Shown: positions 1 through 10,825, numbered from the stretch's first letter. The stretch: DNA of 64,000 nucleotides from Trissonchulus latispiculum (GCA_030248195.1 JASAND010020864.1:39879-103878); one strand, 5' to 3'. Program-made: numbers and translations. The notes: a model not told the origin generated them from the sequence alone.

Positions 1-5
1 GAAGG

Positions 6-801
6 ACAAGAAACAAAAATGCTCCTCTGGAGCATGAAAAAAGAAATATGGGTGATGCTGAGGTTGCAAAATCAATAGAGGACTAGTCTTTAAAATGCTT
101 AATATGGGGCTAGGTTCAAAAATAGAAGAGAACTAGGTTGTGAGCGAATTAATATGGGCACAGCTTCGCCGAACAACCCATATTCGCGGGATTTCACGCT
201 TCGTCTTAGCTTTGGTCGCATACAGAGCTATCAATTTCAGTCAGTAATAAGAAATTGAAGAAGTTGAATACGTACTCATTGAATACAGTTGTTTGCATAT
301 TAATATACATATTTGCATTATGCACTCTGTCAGACTAGCTAGGAATACGTACGTATGTGCGTTAATTATCATCATTTGGTCGGTTGAACTGCGGCAAGCA
401 ACGAGAAGTGATCTAAGGACATGAGGCAAAAGCTATTGGTTCAAGCAGGGAGGAAATAGAAGGTTATCAGAGTCCTAAGATTATTCTTGAAATATAAATT
501 TTCCGTATAAATGAATAAAACGCACTGGTTAGTATAAACGTTTCTCGAACAAAAAGTTTGACTAACTATAAACTAAACGTAGCGTGGATGGATATGCATA
601 CTGATATACATTTATAAAACCGCGAATATGGGTTGTTCGGCGAAGCTGTGCCCATATTAATTCGCTCACAACCTAGTCCTCTTCTATTTTTGAACCTAGC
701 CCAATATTAAGCATTTTAAAGACGCCTCTCTTGATTTTGCAACCTCACCATCACCCATATTTCTTTTTTTCATGCTCCAGAGGAGCATTTTTGTTTCTTG
801 T
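6..801. mobile_element. FB1 foldback element, complete copy 1
   Basis: Terminal inverted repeats of about 183 bp (6-189 and 620-801) flank a 430-bp AT-rich non-coding core. The outer end ACAAG(A/T)AA..AAAAATGCTCC contains its own hairpin, ATGCTCC-TCT-GGAGCAT. Each TIR is built from three related sub-repeats of the form GGAC(A/T)AG...AATATGGG. No transposase is encoded. Other copies lie at about 14067-14532 (5' truncated) and 60792-61539 (complete). It lies in the intron upstream of the first BubR1 exon seen here. Confidence 0.85.
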
Positions 802-1019
802 ACGTAGTGTAGGGGCGAACAGGCGCAGTTCATGAATTGAGGTGGGTCCACAGTGGCTAATGTGCAAGCAGAATTACACTTGAATGTTTGCGTACTGTGG
901 GGCGTTTCATTGGGGCTGTTTCATTTTCAATTTCATTCCATTCCCAGAAAATTGCCTTCTAATTGCCTGTTTGTCTTATTGCTCCATTCTGTCTGTATTG
1001 TTGGATGCACTTTTTTCAG

Positions 1020-1167
1020 GTACGTGAAACGGGTAGAGCAGCCCACGTTTCCCTCCAAGAATTGTAAGAAGTTGCTTAGAAATTTGGTCAACAAGGGTTT
1101 GATCAAATTTATGAACGATTGCAGATATAATAATGACCAAAGGATGTTGCATCTCTGGACTAAATTG
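1020..1167 (+). CDS. BUB1B: BubR1/Mad3 exon 1 of window: first half of TPR homology region 1
   Basis: The exon follows a pyrimidine tract ending TTTTTTCAG and ends before a GTGAGG donor. One base completes a codon from the previous exon (phase 2), and the exon ends in phase 0. It encodes YVKRVEQ near its start, then a Lys/Leu-rich helix, RYNNDQRMLHLW and TKL. This matches the family pattern 'Y(I/V)KW-EQ-FP ... RY-(N/S)D-R-L-LW-KL' at the start of Mad3/BUB1 homology region 1, the TPR fold that binds KNL1/Cdc20-associated partners. The open frame extends upstream into the intron and downstream past the donor, so the boundaries rest on splice signals and on phase agreement with the next exon. 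The preceding exon, with the KEN1 box, is outside the window. Confidence 0.78.
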
Positions 1168-1257
1168 GTGAGGACGACCGTGTGTTTATAAGGATCAAGA
1201 AAAATAATTTTCGTAGTGATTTCAATAGCTTGCTTTTATTATGTTGTGTCAATAGCA

Positions 1258-1541
1258 AGGCCGCACCGGGGAGGGGGTTCAATCAAGGGGTCTAGACCCC
1301 GCCACTTTTGGGATGAAAAATGGAATTTTTTGCTACTTTTATGGCAAAAACGGCTATTTTTAAAAAAATAATTTACTTGTTGCAAGAAATTAATTTCCAA
1401 TGTAATATACTGTTTTGAGCAGAAATAAAATAGTTGAAGTTCTGGGGTCTGGGGGTTCTGGGTTCTGGGCTCCGCCCCCCAGACCCCCCTTGCATGTTAG
1501 CTTGGACCCCCCCCCCTTTTCAAAATCCTGGGTGCGGGCCT
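1258..1541. mobile_element. G-rich foldback MITE (AGGCCGCACC subfamily)
   Basis: Ends AGGCCGCACC / GGTGCGGGCCT are inverted. The inside has short G and C runs, an AT-rich 'TTTTTATGGCAAAAACGGCT' stretch and a GGGCTCCGCCCCCCAGACCC block. A close relative at 47078-47365 interrupts a retrotransposon RT, showing that the family is mobile. No coding capacity. Confidence 0.65.
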
Positions 1542-1565
1542 GGTCAAGAGTACATAATAACTAAG

Positions 1566-1800
1566 AGTGTGGCAAGAGTTACACTCTAGCGTTAGCGCTC
1601 ACCCTAGAATAGGGAAAAGTTTTCGCAAGGTACTCAAATGAAAGAGCTCGCCAAGCTGAACAACTTTCCTTCTTGTGGCATTTTCCGGAAATGCGCCTAG
1701 TGAAAGTTACGGCCGAACAACTGAAAATCCGGGAATTCACGAATCCGGATTTTCGACCCAAAAAGTTTTGGGCTTTGCTTGTCTCCGATTGTTTGTCTCC
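1566..1800. repeat. Single unit of the CAAATGAAAGAGCTC minisatellite family
   Basis: The segment carries TCAAATGAAAGAGCTC, AACTTTCCTTCTTG, TTTTCCGGAAATGCG and the CCGGATTTT...TTGTCTCCGA end seen in the long array at 7955-10275. It is an isolated unit about 6 kb from the array and non-coding. The rest of 1542-2046 shows nothing else recognisable. Confidence 0.7.
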
Positions 1801-2837
1801 GATTTTGCTGAAGGGTTCGTCATAGACTAATGCGATGGCGCTGATTTTGAAACTGAAATAAAGATTTCAGTGCTAAAACTTCCCAGAATTATTAAATTTT
1901 TCCGACTTTTTTTCCTTTTTTTCCGATGCCCAACCCTACTCAACAGGGGGCGTCGGTTTGGGCTAATGAGCAACCCTGCTTGACAGGCAAGAGAATCTGC
2001 TTCTTCATTTCCTCGAAGGCCGGCATGCCCGGGGATCCACTAAATGCAGGGTTTTTTGTGCATTTTTGTGCATATGCACACTTTTTTCCAAAATGCACAC
2101 TCGAATTTAAAAATGCACACATAAATGCACAGTCAAATTTTGCTTCCGCTAACCACAAATGCTCTAAAAAATTTCCATAGTGCTTTAAATTTTAAACTTT
2201 TAGCTGGGGGGTGCCGCCCCCAGACCCCCGCTTTTTCTTACGTACTATTTTTCGGTCATGGCAACGTCGCTACAACCTTTCTTTGTTTTATTCTTCCTCA
2301 CTAAAGCCACTAATTATTGGAATATTTTTGCTTTAGATTGTAAGTATATATATTTATACTAGTGTGCGTTCCTTCATCGTCAAAAATAAAAGGCTGAATT
2401 AAGCCAATTTTTCTTAAAGCATTTCTTTACATTTTCTTCCTCTACAACGGTTCGACGTGTGCAATGCTAGCTCTCTTATTGCCGTTTGTTAATCTGTTAA
2501 AATGGTAAGAAATTGTTCATAAAAATTTCTTTCGTGTTCAAAATTCGAAAAAATTCCCAACTTCTGGGGAACTCCGCCCCCAGACCTCCCCGGCGTCGAC
2601 TTTCAATAATTTCTGCATTATATATATATATATCTATATACGTTAGATGTATATATTAAATGGCTATCCGCAGAACAGGGCTGAATTACACCAATACGTA
2701 ATTTCAGCTCGGATTTTATCGTTACTTTGAAGAAATTCTTGAATTATATAAGTAAATTTGGCAGCAAATTGACAATCCTATGTTGATTTTATGTTATTCA
2801 CAATTTTGCGCTTAATAGGTTCACAGCACTGCAGATG

Positions 2838-3927
2838 CAGGGTTTTTTTGTGCATTTTACTGTGCATATGCACACTTAGTTTTTTCCAAAATGCACACTC
2901 GAATTTAAAAATGCACACATAAATGCACAGTCAAATTTTGCTTCCGCTAACCACAAAATGCTCTAAAAAATTTCCAAAGTGCTTTAAATTTTAAAAAAAG
3001 CTCTAGCTTTTAGCTGGGGGCTGCCGCCCCCAGACCCCCGCTTTTTCGTACGTACTATTTTTCGGTCAAGGCAACGTCACAACAACCTTTCTTTGTTTTA
3101 TTCTTCCTCACTAAAGCCACTAATTATTGAAATATTTCTGCTTTAAATTGTTAGGTATATAATTTATACTAGTGTGCATTCCTTCATCGTCAAAAATAAA
3201 AGGCTGGATTAAGCCAATTTTTCTCAAAGCATTTCTTTACATTTTCTTCCTCTACAACGGTTCGACGTGTGCAATGCTAGCTCTCTTATTGCCGTTTGTT
3301 AATCTGTTAAAATGGTAAGAAATTGTTCATAAAAATTTCTTGTGTTCAAAATTCCAAAAAATTCCCAACTTCTGGGGAACTCCGCCCAGACCTCCCCGGC
3401 GTCGACTTTCAATCTAATTTCTGCATTATATATATACGTTAGATATATATATTAAATGGTTACCCGCAGAACAGGGCTGAATTACACCAATACGTAATTT
3501 CAGCTCGGATTTTATCCTTACTTTGAAGAAATTCTTGAATTATATAAGTAAATTTGGCAGCAAATTGACAATCCTATGTTGATTTTATGTTATTCAAAAT
3601 TTTGCGCTTAATAGGTTCACAGCATTGCAGATGTCAAAACCCGACACCTATGTACGTTAGTTTGTATAGTTCTGCATTTGCCTAAATATCAGTATATATA
3701 CGTGTGCTAACCAGTTAAGATTTAAAATCGTCATCAAAACATCAACTAAAGCGTGGATTTCCAGTTGAAGTCAAAAATGCGTAGAACACAAAATTACGGC
3801 CAAAAATGTATATTATAGTTCAAAATAAGCAATTTTGTAAAAATGCACACACTTTTTCCAAAATGCACACTATTTTTTAAAAATGCACAAAAAAATGCAC
3901 ACTTGTCCGCAACCAAAAAAAACCCTG
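2838..3927. mobile_element. hAT-like non-autonomous element, inner copy (self-insertion)
   Basis: This 1090-bp element starts CAGGGTTTTTTTGTGCA and ends AAAAAAAACCCTG. It is bracketed by a perfect 8-bp duplication TGCAGATG (2830-2837 and 3928-3935). It matches the outer copy along its whole length, so one family member jumped into another. Non-coding. Confidence 0.9.
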
Positions 3928-4034
3928 TGCAGATGTCAAAACCCGACACCTATATACGTTAATTTGTATAGTTCTGCATTTGCCTAAATATCAGTTGTGC
4001 GTGCGCTAACCAGTTAAGATTTAAAATCGTCATC

Positions 4035-4219
4035 ATACATGCGCAAGGGGTGTACTGAGGTGTACCAGGTACACCCTGATTGCTGAGGGGACCGCGCCGT
4101 GCGCAAGCAGCGTCAGGGGGACCGCGCAGCGCGAGCGAAGAGAACGCTGTTTATAATGTTAGACTTGCGCAATTTAGCATAAATTGCTCAGAAAAACAAG
4201 TCATAATTAACGAATATTA
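4035..4219. mobile_element. Small unclassified insertion in the outer hAT-like element
   Basis: These 185 bp are absent from the otherwise matching stretch of the inner copy (near 3735) and are flanked by CATC on both sides (4031-4034, 4220-4223). The insert holds palindromes GGTGTACC-A-GGTACACC and CGCGCAGCGCG and no ORF. It could be a short SINE or MITE; the class is unknown. Confidence 0.6.
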
Positions 4220-4506
4220 CATCAAAACATCAACTAAAGCGTGGGATTCCAGTTGAAGTCAAAAATGCGTAGAACACAAAATTACGGCCAAAAATGTACG
4301 TTATAGTTCAAAATAAGCAATTTTTTAAAAATGCACACATTTTTTCCAAAATGCACACTATTTTTTAAAAATGCACAAAAATGCACACTTGTCCGCAACC
4401 AAAAAAACCCTGACTGAATGTATAAGTTTGCACGCCTGCCGATCTCTGTGAGTTTGGATCTGACATTGTTGAATAAAGGGTTGAATGTAGCTCTGACTCC
4501 AACCTT

Positions 4507-6125
4507 GTTGTTGTTGTTGTTGTTGTTGCTTCCGGCCACCTGACGCGTCAATCGGCCCGGACCGCCTCCCGCGGAGGCAGGAGTCGGCCGCAGCCCCAAA
4601 GATAGGCAATCACCGCTCTAGGGTTTTCCCAAAGGACTTCCAGGGAGGGGTTAGTACCAATGTGGAGAAGCCGGGGAAGGTCCCCCTGCGGGCACTCTAA
4701 GATTGCGTGTCTCAGAGAGTCCTCCGTGCCCGGGCAGTGGGAACAGAAGGGGTCATTTCTTGCACCTATCCTGTGCAAGAACCAATTTAGCAGAGGGGAA
4801 AACCCTCCGACCCGCAATTGGGATAGGATGGAGCGCTCGGCACGGCCCAGGCCAAGCTCCCTGGAGGGAGTGGACCTGGGGATGGCGGGAAGACCAATTC
4901 TGTCTGAGAGGAGACTGGCCTCCCAGGACGCTGAGAGTTCCCTTGAAAGGTGGGATTTTGCAGCACGAAAGTCTACGGGGACAGTTGTTTGGTCGAGAGT
5001 GGTTCCAATGTTCGCCAGATAGTCAGCTTTGTCGTTACCCGACTCCAACCTTCAGAAGCATGGTTAGTGACTGGGAGTCAGTGTAGATTGCAATGGTTTG
5101 GTCCTTCCAGAAGTCTTCTCCTCTGTCGGATATCCAGTCTAGTGCCTTGCTTTCCTCAAAGCTGCGTCGTCTGATCTTACAGTTTCTGCCAGCAGATCGG
5201 GATATATGGTTACCGGAATAGATCGACTTTGTGGATGGAGCTGTGAATCGCAGAGTGGCTTTCTAGGAAGTTGGGCCAGTCCGGTGGTCTCCGCCATCAG
5301 TGCCGCCTTCCTTCCTCCAAGATGGTTGACTCTGCATGTTTCGCTCAGCCGCCAGCGGCTGCCAGAGCCTGGATCTTGGGTTGTTGGGAGGTAACCGGGC
5401 AGACTTTTCGTAGGCTGCTGCAGTAAGTTCATTGGCTCTGAGGCTAAACGGGATCAGCCTCCATTTGAATGGCTTCGACAGGAGCAGCTCGATAGCAACC
5501 AGAAATCATTCGTGCTGCCTGATTTTGGATGTTTTCGACGGAAAGCTGATGGGTTCTAGAGGCACATGGCGTCCAACCTGAGGCGCAGTATTCCAAGGTC
5601 GACCGGATATAGGACAAATAGACCAGCCGGAGATCTTCTTTAGCACAACCCCAATTTGTGCCGGCAAGGCGAGACATTGCCAGCAGCCGTGGCCAAGCTT
5701 CAAGGAGTTGACGTGGGGTCCAAAATTCAGCAGTCTGTCGAACTTTACTCCCAGAAAAGTGGGAGTTGGATTGAAGGGCAGATCGTGGCCGCTGAGCCGA
5801 AGGTTCAATCGCTCACTCGCTTCCTTGTTGTATATATGTGCTGAAGCTAGTATACTTGGACTTGCTCACGTTGATTCCCAGTTTCCACTTCTTGGACCAT
5901 CGATCTATAGCATCAAGAGCTTCTTGAAGCTTAGCACAGGCCTCCGCAAACTTACTGTCCTGACTCCAAATAGCAAGGTCGTCTGCAAAGAGGCTGATCT
6001 CGACTCCCGGGGGGGGGGAGATCTTGGGCAATATCGTTGATGAAAATGACGAAAAGAACTGGAGAGAGCCCACTGCCTTGGGGGACTCCTTCCCGCCCGC
6101 ACTGGTCTCCACCTGCTGATGTCAC
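4507..6125 (-). pseudogene. 5'-truncated non-LTR retrotransposon (RT-RNase H-zinc knuckle), decayed
   Basis: Read on the minus strand, it runs from the RT palm (VPQGSGLSP, SLFADDLAIW, about 5.8-6.1 kb) through the RT thumb (RLAGTNWG, NQAARMISGCYRA), an RNase H remnant (GNDKADYLANIG) and a C-terminal zinc knuckle CSHCPGTEDSLRHAILEC (C-x2-C-x8-H-x4-C). It ends in a (CAA)n tail at 4507-4529. Frameshifts separate the parts. It is 5'-truncated near 6125 and belongs to the same RNase H-bearing I-like group as the intact copy at 32981-37420. Confidence 0.85.
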
Positions 6126-6376
6126 TTCCGATCTGGCCATTCTTTCGCTGAGAAGATTTATTTTTTGAAAAATCACTGTTAAAAGGTAATAGAAACTTTG
6201 CATTCTTGCTAAATTTGAGTGCTACTTCCACATTTTGGCTTGGTCATTCTTTCGTCATTCTGCAAACGACGCTATTTTTGACCAAAAAAAAAACCTAGTT
6301 GTATACATACACAATATGTTTGTAGTAGGGATATTTTTTCTTAAATAATGGATTATTTTATTGTAATAACTTATAG
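6126..6376. other. Intron sequence without recognisable feature
   Basis: AT-rich sequence between the truncated retrotransposon and BubR1 exon 2. Only the branch/acceptor region before 6377 is evident. Confidence 0.5.
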
Positions 6377-6597
6377 GCCTATACCAGCAAGTCTATGGGC
6401 AAATTGTCAGTGTTTGAAAAGATGTTGACCCTTAACCAATGTACCCAACTGGCCGATTTCTACATACTCTATGCCACAGATTTGGAACGTAGCCTGCTGG
6501 AGCAGAATTGTCGTGACTTCACTCGTGTCAGTAGCATCTTGACGGCGGGAATCACATGTAAAGCTCAACCTTTAGCCAAGCTGTTGAAAGAAAAGCG
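6377..6597 (+). CDS. BUB1B: BubR1/Mad3 exon 2 of window: second half of TPR homology region 1
   Basis: The acceptor is ACTTATAG before 6377 (phase 0, joining the previous exon) and the donor is GTAGGT at 6598 (phase 2). The encoded helices read FEKMLTLNQCTQLADFYILY, then ATDLE, then GITCKAQPLAKLLKEKR. The 'LA-FY--WA--LE ... GI--KAQPL--L' pattern is characteristic of the later TPRs of Mad3/BUB1 homology region 1. An alternative acceptor (ACCAG before 6388) would break the phase with exon 1, so 6377 is preferred. The usual Trp in 'WA' is Tyr-Ala here. The exon sits in ordinary intron sequence between a decayed retrotransposon and a G-rich MITE. Confidence 0.82.
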
Positions 6598-6703
6598 GTA
6601 GGTGGACGGGGGCTTGGCTTGGCCTTGGCCCAAGTTGGGGGGAGGTTACCGGATTCTTCTGTTGGAAATTAGGCCACTAATTTTGTAACTTTATGGCTAA
6701 CAA

Positions 6704-7057
6704 CTGGTTTATTTTTAGGGAAACATGTATGGGGGGGGGGGGCTTCATGGGGGCCCCCCATCGATGGGGGGGGACCCAAAATGGGGTGGGGCATATTTTG
6801 GAAAAAATGTACGAATTTTTGCGGGTTTTTTATGTAAAAATGTGAAAAAATCGCTAAAAAATGACTAATTTTAAGTGGCTTTTAGGCTAAAATAGTGAAA
6901 ATTTCGTTAAAAATCCGGCGAAGCGGGAAAATTTTTTTGAAAATTTGACAAGTTTTGGGGTTATGGGGGGGGAAGGTCGGAATTTATTAGGGGCATTTCA
7001 TGGGGGGAGGTCGCCGAATGGGGGGCGCCCCCCCCCCCCCCAGTAAAAATAAGTCAG
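6704..7057. mobile_element. G-rich foldback MITE (CTGG...CCAG family), copy with TSD AACAA
   Basis: Termini CTGGTTTATTTTTA / TAAAAATAAGTCAG are inverted, with 5-bp duplications AACAA at 6699-6703 and 7058-7062. Long G runs follow the left end and a C run precedes the right. The core holds CCGGCGAAGCGGGAAAATTT, the family's central hairpin in imperfect form. Non-coding, 354 bp. Confidence 0.85.
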
Positions 7058-7129
7058 AACAATAGCTAAATACCTACGTATGTATTAAAATTTGTTTAAA
7101 AGCTTAAATTCGTTAAAATTTGCTCAATT

Positions 7130-7560
7130 TTGACACTCCAGAAACAGTTTGAAACCTTTGGTGATATATTCGGTAAAATTACTGGAAAAAAACCGAAAAA
7201 ACCGGAAAAACTAGTTTTTTTCCGCAATAATTTTTTTCCGAAATATCATTCGAAAGCTCTGGTTGTGTGGATAAAAAGTTGTAATAGGAACCAAAACGTA
7301 GGAAAAATGAGTTACGGAGCCTCAAAGGGGTCAAAAATGGACAAAAACGGTCAAAATTGAAAACTGTCGCATCCGGTCGATACAGATACCATTCGAAAGC
7401 TCTCGTTGCGTGGATAAAAATGGATAATAAGTTGTAATGGGCCAAAGCGTCAAAGTGTACGAAAAATGAGTTACAGAGCCACGAAAGGGTCAAAAATGAC
7501 CAAAACCGGTCAAAATCGGTCAAAATCGAACTTTGTCGGATTGGTCTGATAGTGGTATAA
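7130..7560. repeat. Minisatellite, CATTCGAAAGCTCTCGTTGCG type, about 140-bp units
   Basis: About three diverged units share CATTCGAAAGCTCT(C/G)GTTG(C/T)GTGGATAAAA and the tract AAAATGAGTTACGGAGCC. The same family makes the array at 29250-29990. An ORF near the left edge (KQFETFGDIFG) is only a shadow of the repeat. Confidence 0.75.
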
Positions 7561-7708
7561 GGCTCGAAAGCTCTTGATGAGCTGGGAGTGGGAACCAGTT
7601 ATAATAGACATAAAACTAGTAACTGCATACTTTTCCAAAAAGTACATAAACTCATTGTATAAAGGGGAAAATGACGGGCGGGAACCACTTGATGCCTTTT
7701 GACTTATT

Positions 7709-7741
7709 GTGTTGCCCACTTTTCCAAAGGAAGGGCAACAC
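7709..7741. repeat. H2 hairpin (GTGTTGCCC variant)
   Basis: Stem GTGTTGCCC pairs with GGGCAACAC around an A/C-rich loop. It is preceded by TTATT, followed by CTTGTTATTGGTCTGTGC and then a CCCCCC(T/C) tract. It heads a repeat module, as do the other H2 hairpins. Confidence 0.75.
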
Positions 7742-8360
7742 CTTGTTATTGGTCTGTGCTTATTATCCGTCTGTCCCCCCCTAGATCTCGAGATTGGGAA
7801 AGGGTACAGGGGTGGTTGATACCTTATTTTGAAGCCCTTGACTGGGACATCTCCCGGAAGCAAGATGGTCCCGAAATTCCGGGTTTTGAAAATTCGGATT
7901 TTTTCGGATGGTAAGGGGGGACGACGATTCAAAAATCCAAAATTTGGTCAAAATTTTTTGTCTCCGATTCGGCTCAAAAGTCGGTCATAGGGTAACTCGA
8001 CCATGCTGATTTCGAAATTGAAATCGAAATTTCAGGAAAATTTACGGATTTCGAGATAATCGACCCGGAAAATTCCGGATTTTGAAAAATTTCTTCAAAA
8101 GTGGTTGATATGGTATTCAAATGAAAGAGCTCGTCGAGCGGAGTAATTTTTATCATTACCGTATTTTCCGGAAATGCTTCTAGCGAAAGTTATGGCAGTA
8201 GATTGGAAAATCCGGAATTTCCGGAAAAAATCGGATTTTCAAAAAACTCATTGAAGCATGGGCAATATGGTGCTTAATTGAAAGCTCTTTGAGTCCTGGG
8301 ACAGATTTCCTGAACAGAAACAGCTTAAAAGGTATCTAGCAAAATCTATACCCCAAAGGA

Positions 8361-8380
8361 ATGTGTTGTGGGCAACACAT
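8361..8380. repeat. Perfect short palindrome in H2 module
   Basis: ATGTGTTG and CAACACAT pair perfectly around TGGG, just upstream of the H2 hairpin at 8398. Confidence 0.6.
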
Positions 8381-8397
8381 TCTTGCAGTTGCTAGTT

Positions 8398-8431
8398 GTG
8401 TTGCCCACTTTTCCAAAGGAAATGGCAACAC
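8398..8431. repeat. H2 hairpin (GTGTTGCCC variant, one mismatch)
   Basis: GTGTTGCCC pairs with TGGCAACAC across a loop CACTTTTCCAAAGGAAA. It is a near copy of the 7709 hairpin and abuts the next H2 hairpin at 8455. Confidence 0.65.
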
Positions 8432-8454
8432 CTTGTTATTGGTCTGTGCTTATT

Positions 8455-8485
8455 GGGTTGTCGCATTTTTTTAAAAAGACAACCC
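8455..8485. repeat. H2 hairpin (GGGTTGTC/GACAACCC variant)
   Basis: GGGTTGTC pairs with GACAACCC, with T/A runs extending the stem. Relative to the 29006 copy, the C and its partner G have both changed (to T and A), so pairing is kept. Confidence 0.75.
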
Positions 8486-9476
8486 TTTGTTATGGGTAAG
8501 TTTCTTTATTTATTATATCGGTAAACAATCTTGTCCCCCCCTTTTTCTCGAGATTGGCTGGACCGATCGGGCTGAAATTATCAGTACCAGTTGGGGGTGG
8601 GGCGAAGTGGTACCGGAAGTGCGGGTAGCCCGATACTTCTCGGATTCCGGGAATGGCAGCTCCCGGAATTTTTAAAAATGGTAACGTAAAAATTTGTAAC
8701 GTAACGTGACCAAGGGAAACGTAAAAATTTTTGTCCCCGATTTTGCTTAAAAGTTGGTCATAGGGTAAGTCGACCACGCTGATTTCGAAACTGAAATCGA
8801 AATTTCCGGAAAATTTCCGGATTTCGAGATATTCGACCCGGAAAATTTCGGATTTTGAAAAACTTCTCCAACAGTGGTCGATATGGTACTCAAATGAAAG
8901 AGCTCACCGAGCTGAACAACTTTGCTTCTTGTGGCATTTTCCGGAAATGCGTCTAGCGAAAGTTATAGCCGAAAAACTGAAAATCCGGGAATTTACGAAA
9001 ACCCGGATTTTGGACTAAAAATTTTTTGTCTCCGATTTTGCTTAAAAGTTGGTCATGGGGTAACTCGACCACGCTGATTTCGAAACTGGAATCTAATTTT
9101 CCAGAAAATTTACGGATTTCGAGATATTCGGCCCAGAAAATTCCGGATATTGAAAAATTTCCCCAAAAGTGGTCGATATGGTACTCAAATGAAAGAGCTC
9201 ACCGAGCTGAAGAACTTTGCTTCTTGCGACATTTTTCGAAAATACGCCTAGCGAAAGTTCCGCCCGAAAAACCGAAAATCCAGGAATTCCCGGAAAATCG
9301 GAATTTTTAAAAATTGTCTCAAAAGTAGTCGATATGGTACTCATTTGAAAGGCCTCAACGAGTAGGAAGAAGGTTGCAATAAAACCAAGTTCTGAAAATG
9401 TACCAAAACTGAGTTTTGGCCCTTTAGATAAGAGGAAAATGGCTGCGACAACCCGTTGATGCCGGTAGGATTTATT

Positions 9477-9507
9477 GGGTTGCCGCTTTTTCACAAAAAG
9501 GCAACCC
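9477..9507. repeat. H2 hairpin (GGGTTGCC/GGCAACCC variant)
   Basis: GGGTTGCCGCTTTTT pairs with AAAAAGGCAACCC across a short loop. It is followed by TTTGTGTTGGGTATGTCC and the CCCCCC-TCTAACTTTTGATTGG start of the module. Confidence 0.75.
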
Positions 9508-10446
9508 TTTGTGTTGGGTATGTCCTTTATTATTATTTCTTGCCGAATGTGTCCCCCCTCTAACTTTTGATTGGCTGGACCGATACGGCTGAATTTTGCA
9601 GGGGGAGTTGGGGGTGACCTAAAGTGCTTCCGGAAGTGCGGGCAGTAAGGTACTTCCCGGATTCCGGGAATGGTGAATCTCGGAATTTTTCAAAATGGTA
9701 AGGGGGGACCAAGGGAAACGTAAAAATTTTTTGTCTCCGATTTCTCTCAAAAGTTGGTCATGGGGTAATTCGACCACGCTGATTTCGAAACTGAAATCGA
9801 AATTTCCGGATTTCGAGATATTCGATCCGGAAAATTCCGGATTTTGAAAACTTTCTCCAAAAGTGGTCGATATGGTACTCAAATGAAAGAGCTCGTCGAG
9901 CTGAACAACTTTCCTTGCGACATTTTCCGGAAATGCGTCTAGCGAAAGTTATAGCCGAAAAACTGGAAATCCGGGAATTCATGAAAACCCGGATTTTGGA
10001 CTTAAAAATTTTTTGTCTCCGATTTCGCTCAAAAGTTGGTAACTTTTGAGTAAGTGGGCAACTCGACCATGCTGATTTCGAAACTGAAAACGAAATTTCA
10101 GGAAAATTTACGGATTTCGAGATATGCGCCCCGGAAAATTCCGGATTTGGAAAAATTCCTCAAAAGTGGTCTATATGGTACTCAAATGAAAGAGTTCGTC
10201 GAGCTGAACAACTTTCCTTCTTGCGACATTTTCCGGAAATGCGTCTAGCGAAAGTTATAGCCGAAAGTATTGCCGGTTATTGCAATATCGAATGTATATT
10301 AAAATCTTTTTAAGTGCTACATCTGCAAGACTTGCAAGCTGTTTGTTGCCGCTGCTACATACATGCACACTTATATTCAATGAATAAATAAAATATTAGT
10401 TTGTCAGTCATCGTATCAATCAGCAACAAGTAAGAAGGCAGACAGG

Positions 10447-10474
10447 CTGGGGTCTGGGGGCGCAGCCCCCAGCA
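10447..10474. repeat. CTGGGGGC-GCA-GCCCCCAG hairpin
   Basis: A GC-rich perfect hairpin just upstream of the exon-3 duplicate. Similar GGGG(N)CCGCCCCCAGACC blocks occur at about 1450, 2205, 2560, 3012, 13413 and 47284 in unrelated elements. The rest of 10276-10493 shows no other feature. Confidence 0.6.
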
Positions 10475-10493
10475 GAAAAGTTTTTGTATAACG

Positions 10494-10590
10494 TGACGCT
10501 GACGCTGGGGAGGACCAGGACGAGACAATTGTTTGGCTTTCTGAAACTGGCGGAGAATAGTAACAAAGGTTAGCGTTAGCGCCCTCATGT
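10494..10590 (+). pseudogene. Decayed tandem duplicate of BubR1 exon 3 (3' part)
   Basis: This stretch repeats most of the exon at 10826-10956 and its donor flank: the GACGCT repeats, GAGGACCAGGACGAGAC, the ACTGGCGGAGAATAG segment and the intronic GCGTTAGCGCCCTCAT. Compared with the true exon it has lost five bases after GACGAGAC, which shifts the frame to an early stop. It has fewer GACGCT units and a weaker donor (GTTAGC instead of GTGAGC). No matching 5' half or acceptor is visible. I read it as a relic of a local exon duplication, not a used alternative exon. Confidence 0.7.
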
Positions 10591-10825
10591 ATCATGTCAT
10601 CAGTCGACTGGCTCTGTGGATAGACAGGATTCATGGAGCATAATAATAATATTATTTTGCCGCAGTTTAGTTTCCAAGATCTCAGCGTACGGTCTTCAGT
10701 CAGCCTTATGGTAAACCCTCCGTATTGTAATTTGTTGCCCATCTTGTCATCTTATTCATAGAGAAATCATAAAGAAATGATGAAAAACGCTGCCTACTGT
10801 AGTTGTCGTCTTCTTAATGTTTTAG

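Larger units (their letters stand above)
2047..4412. mobile_element. hAT-like non-autonomous element, outer copy (interrupted twice)
   Basis: Termini are CAGGGTTTTTTGTGCA and the inverted ...AAAAAAACCCTG. They are flanked by near-identical 8-bp duplications ACTAAATG (2039-2046) and ACTGAATG (4413-4420), the TSD length of hAT transposons. The ends carry repeated AAAATGCACAC words. The element is interrupted by its own relative (2838-3927) and by a second insertion (4035-4219); without these it is about 1.08 kb. It contains no transposase, so it depends on another source. It carries a GGGGGTGCCGCCCCC block near 2203. Confidence 0.85.
7955..10275. repeat. Diverged tandem array, about 280-300-bp units, with embedded hairpin modules
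   Basis: Five or so units (about 7955-8250, 8730-9020, 9020-9320, 9728-10007, 10007-10275) repeat TTTTTTGTCTCCGATTT, CTCAAAAGTTGGTCATGGGG, the CCGGAAAATTTCCGGATTTC palindromic stretch, TCAAATGAAAGAGCTC and GGAAATGCGTCTAGCGAAAG. H2 hairpins at 8398, 8455 and 9477 mark the starts of separate modules. Open frames here are repeat shadows. Confidence 0.8.

Noticed and set aside
7130..7360. Open stretch after CACTCCAG (KQFETFGDIFGK) as the missing TPR-end exon of BubR1
   Set aside because: The entry phase is wrong for the exon 2 donor, and the sequence is part of a minisatellite. The exon at 10826-10956 fits both phases and content.
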